Assembly: GCA_032718475.1 (NCBI GenBank)
Contig: JAUCBJ010005052.1
Location: 1 to 26,597 of the forward strand
Reading direction: 5' to 3'
Length of the DNA: 26,597 bases
Source: Nemertoderma westbladi
Lineage: Eukaryota; Xenacoelomorpha; Nemertodermatida; Nemertodermatidae
A program made the translations under genes and the position numbers. Of this stretch, positions 18,419-26,597 are shown piece after piece. Each line of letters starts with the position of its first letter. The stretch's first letter is position 1. Under the pieces are notes generated by a model. That model was not told where the DNA came from and made no database searches. It was given only the letters and a program-made list of their open reading frames with translations.

Positions 18419-18788
18419 TTTAAGTTTGGTTAGGGTTATGGTTTTGGGTTGAATTTATATGTCACTAGCAGGCAATACCCGAGACATGTTACCCGGTATT
18501 TCCCGCTACCGGCATAGGCCTACTGGCATACTGGTACCGGTATAGATAGGCCTACTGACGTACCGGTACCCAGTACCGGTACCGAACGTGAATTAAACTT
18601 TTCGAAAAGTGGCCTATAACGACCGCTGGTTAATGTTATACACACATGCCAAGTTCCAGCGCAATCCCTCTGCCCGTTTTGGAGGAGTTCGAACACACAG
18701 AGAGAGAGAGAGATAGAGAGAGAGAATTTGATTTTTATAGGTATAGATTATGGTTTGGGTTAGTGTTAGGGTTAGGGATATAGTTCGG
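18419..18788. repeat. TTAGGG-like degenerate repeat, ACCGGT/AGGCCT cluster and AG microsatellite
   Basis: GGTTAGGGTTATGG (about 18428) and GTTAGGGTTAGGGATATAGT (about 18764) are telomere-like but degenerate. Between them, at 18490-18592, ACCGGT and TAGGCCTACTG alternate (TACTGGTACCGGTATA, GTACCGGTACCCAGTACCGG). An AG microsatellite lies at 18698-18725. No gene. Confidence 0.7.
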
Positions 18789-19434
18789 CTCAAAAGATGG
18801 TATGCTTGAGCATGTGGATGACTTCTGTTACCTGGGATCATGGATCCGGAAGTCAGGTGAGGACCTTCGAATACGTAAGGCAAAGGCATGGGCAGCCTTG
18901 AATAGGCTTTCCAGGATTTGGAAGTCACCGAGAATTAATCGGAAACTTAAGGTCCGATTATTTAGAGCAGCAGTAGTTCCAGTACTCCTCTATGGGAGTC
19001 CATGCTGGGCTCTAACTGCTGAGGACACCAAATCTCTAGATAGCACATTCACAAGAATGCTACGCCGGGTTCATTGTGTCAAGTACAATGCACACATCTC
19101 CAACCAGACACTATATAACATTGGAGGTGTCTCATTGGTTCCCCCAAGCTTGACACTAGAACAAAATTGCCTCCGCTTTGCAGGACATTGCTTTCGCCGT
19201 GAGGATCAGCCAGTGCATAATCTTGTACTTTGGCAGCCTCATGGAGTGAATAAGCATGGTGGACAGCCCATGACTTTCTTGAGATGCATCTTAAAGGACA
19301 CTGGCCTTAAAGATGCGGATGATCTAGCAAATGTCATGGGTGATAGGGAGTTGTGGTGGTGCAATTTTGTCGATAAGCCGGCACAGCATTCTTAAAAATG
19401 CAGCTGCAATGCAGCATGCCGATCCTAGTAGTAG
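18789..19434 (+). mobile_element. RTE-derived 646-bp non-LTR unit (copy 2) in TTAGGG-like DNA
   Basis: The unit starts CTCAAAAGATGG and ends GCCGATCCTAGTAGTAG, the same two ends as copy 1 at 12646-13287. TCGG stands on both sides (18785-18788 and 19435-19438), a possible short target duplication. Its surroundings on both sides are degenerate TTAGGG repeats. It holds the intact 197-codon frame described next and no RT or endonuclease domain. Confidence 0.85.
18802..19395 (+). CDS. C-terminal RTE ORF2 fragment, uninterrupted 197-residue frame
   Basis: The ATG opens MLEHVDDFCYLGSWI and the frame runs without a break to TAA. It includes VVPVLLYGSPCWAL, the tail motif LRFAGHCFRREDQP and the end NFVDKPAQHS. 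In RTE elements this region follows the RT palm and its role is poorly defined; it carries no catalytic motif. The first methionine lies 13 bases after the unit's 5' end. Whether it is ever translated is unknown. The intact frame points to a fairly recent insertion. Confidence 0.7.
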   Translation: MLEHVDDFCYLGSWIRKSGEDLRIRKAKAWAALNRLSRIWKSPRINRKLKVRLFRAAVVPVLLYGSPCWALTAEDTKSLDSTFTRMLRRVHCVKYNAHISNQTLYNIGGVSLVPPSLTLEQNCLRFAGHCFRREDQPVHNLVLWQPHGVNKHGGQPMTFLRCILKDTGLKDADDLANVMGDRELWWCNFVDKPAQHS

Positions 19435-19525
19435 TCGGGTTAGGGTTATGGTTGGGTTTATGGTTTGGGATAATGTTAGGGATAGGGATATAGTTAGGGT
19501 TGGGGTTAGGATTACTGTTAGGGTT
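19435..19525. repeat. TTAGGG-like degenerate repeat, right side of RTE copy 2
   Basis: GGGTTAGGGTTATGGTTGGG and further GTTAGGG, TTAGGGATAGGG and GTTAGGGTTGGGG units continue the tract seen left of 18789. It is internal and degenerate, so it is not an active chromosome end. Confidence 0.75.
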
Positions 19526-19889
19526 AAAACCTAACTGGAAATTAACTCCAACAACGGAGTGAATACTAGAGCTCTCGCTACACGCACCTCAAAATATAAT
19601 ATTTCCTCGCATGAAACCTGTTGCTTTAGAAACCAATATTGGGCTACCGGTGATGATGGTAGTGTATTATTAGAAAGGTATTGTACGTAATCAAGATACA
19701 TTTAGTGATTGAGTGACGTTAGAAGAGCCACTTGTCTTTCTCAGTCAAAAGTGGATAATTATATTTTGTAGAATAAAATTGGATTAAAATAAAATGAGGA
19801 GCTTATTAAATTTCCCAAGGTACCTTTTTGGGGCACCTTGTGTCCAGGTCCATTACAACAGATTCCTGAGATTGCAATAATCGGAAACT
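19526..19889. other. Intergenic DNA, nothing recognised
   Basis: No gene, RNA or repeat was recognised before the 22-bp minisatellite begins. Confidence 0.5.
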
Positions 19890-21232
19890 TATTGGCGGCG
19901 TGCAAAGAGGCAATTGGTGGGGGTGCAAGGAGCCCATTTGTGAGGTGCAGGGAGGCCATTGGTTGGGTGCAAAGAAGCCATTGGCGGGGTGCAGGGAGGC
20001 CATTGGTGAGGTGCAAAGAAGCCATTGGCGGGGTGCATGGAGGCCATGGCGTGATGCAAGAAGGCCATTGGCAAGGTGGATGCAGAGAGGCCATTGGTGG
20101 GGTGCAAGGAGCCCATTGGTGAGGTGCAGGGAGGCCATTGGTGGGGTGCAAAGAAGCCATTGGCGGGGTGCAGGGAGGCCATTGGTGAGGTGCAAAGAAG
20201 CCATTAGCGGGGTGCATGGAGGCCATGGCGTGATGCAAGAAGGCCATTAGCAAGATGGGTGCAAGGAGGCCAGTGGCGGAGTGCAGGGAGGCCATGGCGT
20301 GATGCTAGGTGGCCATAAGCAAGGTGGGTGTAAGGAGGCCATTGGCGGGGTGCAGGGAGGCCATTAGCAAGGTGGGTGTAAGGAGGCCATAGGCAGGCAA
20401 GGTGGGTGCAGGGAGGCCCTTGGCGGGTTGCAAGGAGCCCATTGGTGGGGTGCAGGGAGGCCATTGGTGGGGTGCAAAGAGGCCATTGGCGGGGTGCAAC
20501 GAGGCGATTGGTGGGGTTCAGGGAGGAGGGCATTGGTGGGGTGCCGGACGGCCATTGGTGGGGTGCAGGGAGGCCATGACGGGGTGCAATGAGGCCATTG
20601 GCGGGGTGCATGGAGGCCATGACGGCGTGCCATGCGGCCATTGGCGGGGTGCTGGGAGGCTATGACGGGGTGCAATGAGGCCATTGGCGGGGTGCAGGGA
20701 TGCCATGACGGGGTGCAATGAGGCCTTTGGCGGGTGCATGGAGGCCATGACGGGGTGCAGGGAATCCATGGCGGGGTGCAAGAAGGCCAATTGCAAGGTG
20801 GAAGGAGACCATTGGTTGGGTGCAGGGAGGCCATTAGGAAGATGCAGGGAGGCCATTGGCGGGCTGCAGGGAGGCCATTTGTGAGGTGCAGGGATGCCAT
20901 TGGCAGGGTGCTGGGAGGCCATTGGTGGGGTGCAGGGAAGCCATTGGCGGGGTGTAGGGAGGCCATTGGCGGGGTGTAGGGAGGCCATTGGTGGGGAGCA
21001 GCGAGGCCATTTGTGAGGTGCAGGGAGGCCATGGCGTGATGCAAAGAGGCCATTGGCGAGGTGCAAGGAGACCATAGGCAAGGTGGGTGCAGCGAGGCCA
21101 TAGGCAAGGTGGGTGCAGCGAGGCCATAGGCAAGGTGGGTGCAGAGAGGCCATAGGCGAGGTGGGTGCAAGGAGCCCATTTGCGGGGTTTAGGGAGGCCA
21201 TTGGTGGGGTGCAGAGAGGCCATTGGTGGGGT
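19890..21232. repeat. 22-bp minisatellite, G-rich orientation (about 60 units)
   Basis: The unit is close to GCCATTGGCGGGGTGCAGGGAG, 22 bp. Variants include GTGAGGTGCAAAG, GGCAAGGTGGGTGCA and GCCATGACGGGGTGCAATGAG. Because 22 is not a multiple of three and the unit has no stops on the minus strand, long artificial open frames arise here in several frames. Each unit holds ATTGG, the inverted CCAAT box. No real gene. Confidence 0.95.
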
Positions 21233-21917
21233 GCAACCCACCAATGGCCACTTTCCACCCCACCAATGACCTCCCTGCACCCCACCAATGGCCTCCCTAA
21301 ACCCCGCCAATGGCCTCCCTGCCACTCACCACTGGACTCCTTGCACCCTGCCAATGGGCTCCTTGCACCCACCTTGCCTATGGCCTCCTTGATTATGGCC
21401 TTCTTGCATCACGCCATGGCCTCCCTGCACCTCACCAATGGGCTCCTTGCACCCTGCCAATGGGCTCCTTGCACCCACATTGCTTATGACCTTCTTGCAT
21501 CACGCCATGGCCCCCCTGCACCTCACCAATGGGCTCCTTGCACCCGGCCAATGGGCTCCTTTCACCCTGTCAATGGGCTTCTTGCACCCTTCCAATGGGC
21601 TCCTTGCACCTCACCAAAGGACGCCTTGCACCCTACCAATAGCTTCACTGCACTCACCCCACCAATGGCCTCCTCCTTGAACACCACCAATCGCCTCTTT
21701 GCACCCCACCAATGACCTCCCTGCACACCGCCAATGGCCTCCCTGCACCCACCTTGCCGCCACCTTGCACCCACCTTGCCAATGGCCTCATTGCACCTCG
21801 CCAATGGCCTCTTTGCTCCCCACCAATGGCCTCTTTGCACCCCGCCAATGGCCTCTTTGCACTCCAAAAAATGGCCTCTCTGCACCCCACCAATGGCCTC
21901 CCTGCACCTCACCAATG
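21233..21917. repeat. 22-bp minisatellite, opposite (C-rich) orientation
   Basis: The same unit continues as its reverse complement (CACCAATGGCCTCCCTGCAC). The turn point is at 21220-21247, where CCATTGGTGGG and CCCACCAATGG face each other across six bases. It ends abruptly at CTCACCAATG before dispersed repeat copy 2. Confidence 0.95.
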
Positions 21918-22923
21918 TTTACATTCTTTATGAAGGTATTATTAATCGCTCACACTCACGGAACTGACAATAGTACTGAAATACGCTAATTTGCCGACTG
22001 TCACCAATTTTACTCACATATAAGGATAAATTTAGCTCACGTACGTTGGGGGTTATGAAATAGCATAAATTCAAACAGACCACTGTAATTTGAGCCAAAC
22101 AATTGTTACTAATGTTCCCTGCTGCTTACCTCAATAATCAAGAAAGTCAGGGGGGGAATTATAGATTATTCATAAGTATTCTCCAAATATAAGCATCAAT
22201 TAAATAGGTTACAAACCATAGTAATGAATAACAGTATAAAAACAGTATAATGTATGCGGTGCCGGCAGTTTAATCAGCAGTCAGACGTTTGAAGTTTGAG
22301 AGTAAAATAGTGAGTGCTGAGAGTGTCCAGAGTGTGGATTGTTAATAGAATTGCTTTCTATGATTCTCTCTGGCCGCTGTTGGTTTTGGGCAAAGTCAGA
22401 AAGTCAGAATGAAGGATTTTGTCACATTGCGACATTTTTTATATTTATTAATAACGCCTGGTGTGGCACAATGTACAGTACAAAATTCCAAGTAAAATAA
22501 ATAGTAGTATAATATATGATTCATATAGTTAAGAAAAAAATGTAGAATTTTAAAATTGGATTGTTAATTCATTGTAAAAAACTGGTCGGGGGGGGGGGGG
22601 GGGCTATTCGGCAGAGTTCGCCCATTTGGAGAGGGAGGCGGTATTCTGTGGGCAGTCTAGCAGGTGGTACGTTTACATATTGCGACATTTACATATGTAA
22701 ACAAAGGCCGGTATACTGAAAATCGCGCTGATTGGACGAAAAATAACATAGGCCCTACGGATAAAGAAATAGCTGGCTAATTTCGTCATTATAGCTCTGT
22801 ACAAAACAGACGCTAGAGGGCATAAGTCTATACATTCTCCAATCCTTTTAAATAATGCTGGCCTTTTAGAGTAGTTCGCGAATTGCACAAAAACGACACA
22901 TTTTTTCCGCAAAAGCTTTAACA
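21918..22923. repeat. Dispersed repeat, copy 2, inside the 22-bp minisatellite
   Basis: About 1 kb of AT-rich sequence separates two blocks of the same C-rich minisatellite and matches copy 1 at 7800-8640 in the same direction. It is longer than copy 1 and has its own parts, including a 16-base G run at 22588-22603. The sharp borders suggest insertion into the array. No terminal inverted repeat was certain. Confidence 0.7.
22588..22603. repeat. Poly-G tract, 16 bases
   Basis: A run of 16 G after ACTGGTC inside dispersed repeat copy 2. Confidence 0.9.
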
Positions 22924-23144
22924 CACCCTGCCAATGGGCTCCTAGCTCCTTGCACCCTGCCAATGGGCTCCTTGCACCCAACTTGCCTATGGCCTCCCTG
23001 CACCCAACTTGCTTATGGCATCCTTGCATCACGCCATGGCCTCCCTGCACCTCACCAATGGGATCCTTGCACCCTGCCAATGGGCTCCTTGCACCGACCT
23101 TGCCTATTGGTAGGGTGGGTGCAGGATGCCATTATTGGTGGGGT
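22924..23144. repeat. 22-bp minisatellite, outer block with a second strand switch
   Basis: CCCTGCCAATGGGCTCCTTGC units in C-rich orientation run to about 23105, then the strand changes to G-rich (GGTAGGGTGGGTGCAGGATG and GCCATTATTGGTGGGGT). The array then stops. Confidence 0.9.
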
Positions 23145-23937
23145 AAAAAGTGTGTTTACTATAATAATATTGAACAGAAGGTACAGTACAGTATCTCTTC
23201 TAAAACTACTTCTAAAACTCATCATTCGTAATTCAAACTGCAAAATGAATAATAATAACGTTAAGGGGGGGGGGGGGGGGGGGGGGGGGGGTAGCGCTAT
23301 AATGACACAGTCAAAGAAAACCAATAGTAACAGGGCAGTACCTTTTCCAAAATGAATAATTTTGGGGATAAAGAAAAAAACTTTTTGTAATATAGTTATA
23401 ATAATTTAGGCTATTTATTATCATAAAATTATTACTATTACTGAAAACACTACTGTATATCCAACCGTAAGAGTTGTAACACCGTATAACCAACTTTAGT
23501 TATATAACTAGTTATTTGGTATATGTACTGTAATTAGGATATAGTGTTGAATAAAAGTCTTGGTCAACAATGTTTTGATATTGATTATTTCCAATTTGAT
23601 TTCCAAATTAATTCATTATTTTCATTTTTTTTAAATAATTAGCAATTTTCACATTTCGAAGCTAGTAAAATGAGATAGGATAAAAATTTTAAAACTATGA
23701 CTTATACTTCTTAAGACACACAAGCTTGTTATTACTGTGTCCAAATTTCATCAAAAAATATTAAAAATTGGCAATTGGAGAGTAGCATTTTTAATTTCGT
23801 AGGAAGGAAAAAATTCCATTCCGAAATAATTGCCTTTAAAGTTTGAACCTTCCCGCGCAAAAACTGTCTGTTAATATGTGAAAATGCGTCTGTCAATATG
23901 TATTTAGCATCAAGAAAGCAAAAACTTATGTTAAGAT
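23145..23937. other. AT-rich intergenic DNA with a poly-G tract
   Basis: No gene was recognised. A 27-base poly-G run lies at 23265-23291. Confidence 0.6.
23265..23291. repeat. Poly-G tract, 27 bases
   Basis: An unbroken run of 27 G after AACGTTAA. The true length may differ from that shown. Confidence 0.9.
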
Positions 23938-24440
23938 TTTTGCCATGGAGGTTTTCCAGGTCGCTGATTACATTCTGAGGTCAGTTTTCACTTATAATGA
24001 AATCTAGCTAGTTTGTACCTCTGTCCGTTGGTCTTTCTGACTATCCGACTATCTGTCTGTCAAAAATAAGAAAAATAAATATAGATTTATAAGTAAATAT
24101 ATGAAAATTATAAGAAAAAGGCACACCATCTAGCTAAAAGTTTAGCTAAAAGTTTATCTATAAGGGTTTTACTGGTCGCAGAATTCATATCGAGTGTCAA
24201 TTTGAACATTAGATGACTTCAAAATTGTCTGTCTGGCTGTCAGACTGTCATTTATATTTTGACATACAGACTGACAGACAGAACCAGCAAGGACAAATGT
24301 TACTAATGATGTCAGAAAAGAAGTCACCGACCACGAAAACCCATACAGGGAATTTTTTAGACAGGTACTGTAGTTTGATTTTTATTGACGGACAGATATA
24401 CTGACGGACAAACCGACAATAAAACGGACAGACAGCCATA
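23938..24440. repeat. Two diverged copies of a ~230-bp repeat with TCTG/CAGA-rich hairpin
   Basis: GGTTTTCCAGGTCGCTGATTAC (about 23951) and GGTTTTACTGGTCGCAGAATTC (about 24166) start two similar stretches, each leading to a TCTGTCTGTC-rich part. At 24229-24286 TGTCTGTC-GGCTGTCAGACTGTCA faces TGACATACAGACTGACAGACAG as an imperfect hairpin. More GGACAGA units follow to 24435. The short open frames here are not genes. Confidence 0.6.
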
Positions 24441-25331
24441 TCTCGAGAAGTAAGACAGATTTTGCTAAACGGTTTTCTAATTTTGAATCTTAATTAAAAT
24501 CTGTTCTAGATGAAATAGAAAAAAAATTTTGCACAAAATTATTGAAGTAGCGCTAATTTACTAATTAATATAAAACGTAACAGTTTCACGAAATCCAAAT
24601 CATAATTTCAACTCGAATAGCAAGATTGTTGTAAGTAAAATGTTACCAAAAAGGTCCTTTCCAATCTTACTCACCGTAATTTCCATTCAAGTTTACGGTG
24701 GCGCAGTTCTTGTACCACCACCCACCTTGCCATTGTACAGGCGCAGTTTATATTGCTATGGATGGCATTATCGCGGTCATCATGGTGTTGAATGGAAGCA
24801 TTATTCTACGGTCTAACCGAAGCCTTGGTTTTGAATAGCCTTCTATGTTTTCTTTGTGATGTTATACTACAGTAATTTATATCTGGATATAAATGTATAA
24901 TACAGTACTGTAGCTGGTACGGGTAGCGGTTTAATTTCTAAACCAACAGATTAGTCAAAATAATGTGCTCGAAAAACTACTCGTTCCCAATTTGTTAGCG
25001 AAAGACACACTGAAAATTTAAAAAGAAATAAAGGCTAATTTAATTTAATTCAATTCATTTCAAATGTAATACATTATGATGCCGCCTCAATTGTTGGCAT
25101 GATCGTTTATTGTTTTGGTTAGAAAAGTCAGCGTTGATACCCTCAATTGTTAAAGTGATCGTTTATTGTTTCGGTTAGGTTTAGGTGAGACTTATCTACC
25201 CAGAGAGGTCAAACTTGGGCTGCTAATCCCGGAGGGTTATTGAAATCCCGGGATCAGAAATGGTCCAATCCCGGATGAATCACGGGATATATAATTTCAG
25301 GAATAATGCAGGTGAAAAAAATACTATTTTC
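24441..25331. other. AT-rich intergenic DNA, small direct repeat
   Basis: No gene seen. CCTCAATTGTT...TGATCGTTTATTGTTT...GGTTAG occurs twice, at about 25085 and 25141. CACCCACCTTGCCATTG at about 24718 resembles one lone unit of the 22-bp minisatellite. Confidence 0.55.
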
Positions 25332-25346
25332 AATTAATACCTTTGA

Positions 25347-25582
25347 TAATAATAAGTGAATTGTTGTGGGGTGAGTAACGGTGAATTAAATACAATATAA
25401 TGTAATAGGACAATGCTCTCTATAGCGAAAAATATCAACCGACCCTATTGGGGCTCGAACCCGGTACCTAGGTTTAAAACTTCCGGTTATAATCAGCCGG
25501 GTGTGTATACTGAACTACCAAGACGGTACAAGATTTCGCTATGGAGTGGGATATCATTTTGTCCTATTACATTATATATTTA
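25347..25582 (-). mobile_element. tRNA-like SINE candidate, 236 bp, with 15-bp target-site duplication
   Basis: AATTAATACCTTTGA stands on both sides (25332-25346 and 25583-25597). On the minus strand the insert has an A-box-like TGGTAGTTCAGT (25520-25509) and, 47 bases later, a box B GGTTCGAGCCCC (25461-25450) that matches the pol III consensus. The strand ends in CACTTATTATTA. An unusual point is that the tRNA-like part is enclosed by inverted repeats: TATAATGTAATAGGACA (25396-25412) is exactly complementary to 25560-25576, and TAGCGAAA (25423-25430) to 25534-25541. A working tRNA is unlikely, as the arms fold poorly. Confidence 0.72.
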
Positions 25583-25597
25583 AATTAATACCTTTGA

Positions 25598-26102
25598 ATA
25601 TCCCTCTATTTAATATAATTTATTACTAGTATTATCTATTAACCTTTGTTAACCTAATATTATCCTACTGTATAACATTATACAACATCGCTATGTGTGT
25701 GCTACTCTCTGCTTAATATCTCGCCCGTCCGTCAAAGTCCGTCGTTCTACCTCGCCCCAAGAAGAGGTGGGGCTCCCAACCAACCACAACGGTTGGGTCT
25801 GGTCAACAACAATTAACTGATATTAAATTACAATGATTAGAATATAATAATATTTTTCAATTATTACCAATAAAATTATTGTATTTTAAACACTCCAAGA
25901 AATTTGCAGCCTATTGGTGCCGCTAAAACTGGTAAATATATTAACAAAAATATCTGAAACAAAAAATCGAAACAAAGTTCCATTGCTGCAAATTTGAACA
26001 AAGTTTGTAAAATATTGTAAAAAAGATTATGTGGGTGCATTCTGGAACGTAACAATACATTACATGTATAGTGTTGGTGTTGGTCATCCTTATTTGTCTA
26101 TA
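25598..26102. other. AT-rich intergenic DNA, no gene recognised
   Basis: Apart from the two GC-rich hairpins nothing was recognised. The minus-strand open frame 25941-26285 spans the poly-C run and the CA repeat and is not a gene. Confidence 0.55.
25754..25797. other. Two adjacent GC-rich hairpins
   Basis: GCCCC...GGGGC (25754-25773) is followed by CCCAACC - nine-base loop - GGTTGGG (25775-25797), a perfect 7-bp stem. They stand out from AT-rich surroundings. Function unknown; they may be part of an unrecognised repeat or RNA. Confidence 0.4.
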
Positions 26103-26128
26103 CCCCCCCCCCCCCCCCCCCCCCCCCC
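26103..26128. repeat. Poly-C tract, 26 bases
   Basis: An unbroken run of 26 C after GTCTATA. Confidence 0.9.
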
Positions 26129-26240
26129 TACACTTGTTTATAAAGTCCATCCCATCAAATCGATGGTGTTTACGATTCACAGTAAAATACGCAAATAATA
26201 CAATAAAACAATAAAATAAAACATAGAAAATTTTATAAAT

Positions 26241-26271
26241 CACACACACACACACAGTCACACACACACAC
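26241..26271. repeat. CA microsatellite
   Basis: (CA)n with one GT interruption (ACAGTCACAC). Confidence 0.9.
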
Positions 26272-26314
26272 TCAAGGCTCAGCACACTACCTTATCCTTA
26301 ACTAACCTGCCTAA

Positions 26315-26597
26315 AGCCCCGTTCACATCCAACGGTGCGTGACCGGTAAAGTAGTCTGGCGGTATTGAAGCGGTAAGCCAGCGGTACACTACCCGGAGCC
26401 CGTTCACACCCAACGGTACCGTTGCGGTAACTGATTGTCTATCTGTCGACTGTGAATTCAACAGGAAATTACATTAATTGTTTTAACATTGTTTAAATGG
26501 GCTGCGGTAAACCGCGCGGTTTAGCGCACAACTACCTGTTGGGTCGTTCACAGTCAGCGGTGTACCGCTGGCCCTGCGGTACACCGCGCGGTGTACC
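26315..26597. repeat. GC-rich foldback cluster (MITE-like), runs off right edge
   Basis: CCCGTTCACAYCCAACGGT occurs at 26318-26336 and 26399-26417, and a related GTCGTTCACAGTCAGCGGTG near 26543. Palindromes are TAAACCGCGCGGTTTA (26508-26523) and GGTACACCGCGCGGTGTACC (26578-26597). GTGTACCGC and GCGGTACAC form a 9-bp stem at 26560-26584. The pattern resembles the subterminal repeats of DNA transposons, but no transposase or right end is in view. Confidence 0.55.

Noticed and set aside
19759-21372. Long minus-strand open frames such as MASLHPANG-type repeats, and their plus-strand partners
   Set aside because: They are by-products of a stop-free 22-bp repeat whose length is not a multiple of three, so each frame cycles through the same peptide. 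No splice sites, start context or domain support a gene.
25447-25545. Functional tRNA gene on the minus strand
   Set aside because: Box B is good, but the anticodon and acceptor stems pair poorly and the whole lies in a repeat with target duplications, so a SINE-type element is more likely.

Overview
This is an animal (metazoan) genome window, AT-rich, gene-poor and dense with transposable elements and tandem repeats. The evidence is a two-exon gene with consensus GT/AG splice sites and an MFS transporter product, a BEL/Pao LTR retrotransposon, several RTE-like non-LTR retrotransposon tails, a tRNA-like SINE candidate, and several micro- and minisatellites. A marine invertebrate is a reasonable guess, but the sequence does not let me name the species.

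Layout. 1-5504 (minus): a BEL/Pao gag-pol running off the left edge. One reading frame is interrupted by three in-frame stops and no frameshift. 5505-7800: its upstream non-coding side, with a ~120-bp tandem repeat and a poly-G tract; no LTR boundary could be fixed. 7800-8640: copy 1 of a dispersed repeat whose second copy lies at ~21918-22923. 8681-8873 (minus): a weak exon-like open stretch. 9387-12629 (minus): the one convincing host gene, an SLC18B1-like vesicular transporter of 481 residues in two exons, with an old RTE remnant in its intron. 12634-13299: a 642-bp RTE-derived insertion with a perfect 12-bp target-site duplication, ending 16 bp before the start codon of that gene. 13420-13548: a second RTE 3' end in the opposite orientation. 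13900-14640: a diverged ~160-bp satellite carrying a perfect 26-bp palindrome. 16163-17832: a TTAGC-rich minisatellite with higher-order structure and a 291-bp LINE-tail-like insertion. 17904-18087: a foldback element. 18420-19525: TTAGGG-like degenerate DNA holding a second RTE-derived unit (646 bp) with the same 5' start as the first. 19890-23144: a 22-bp minisatellite that switches strand twice, making a very large inverted array, and is split by dispersed repeat copy 2. 23145-26597: AT-rich DNA with homopolymer runs, a TCTG-rich hairpin, a 236-bp tRNA-containing insertion with a 15-bp target-site duplication, a CA microsatellite and a GC-rich foldback cluster at the right edge.

How it fits together. 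Only the SLC18B1-like gene looks like a working host gene. Everything else is mobile or repetitive. The most informative observations are (i) two RTE-derived units of nearly equal length with the same 5' boundary, which argues for a defined non-autonomous family rather than random 5' truncation; (ii) the insertion of one of them between the start codon and the former upstream DNA of the transporter gene; (iii) the strand-switching 22-bp array; and (iv) the tRNA-like core enclosed by inverted repeats.
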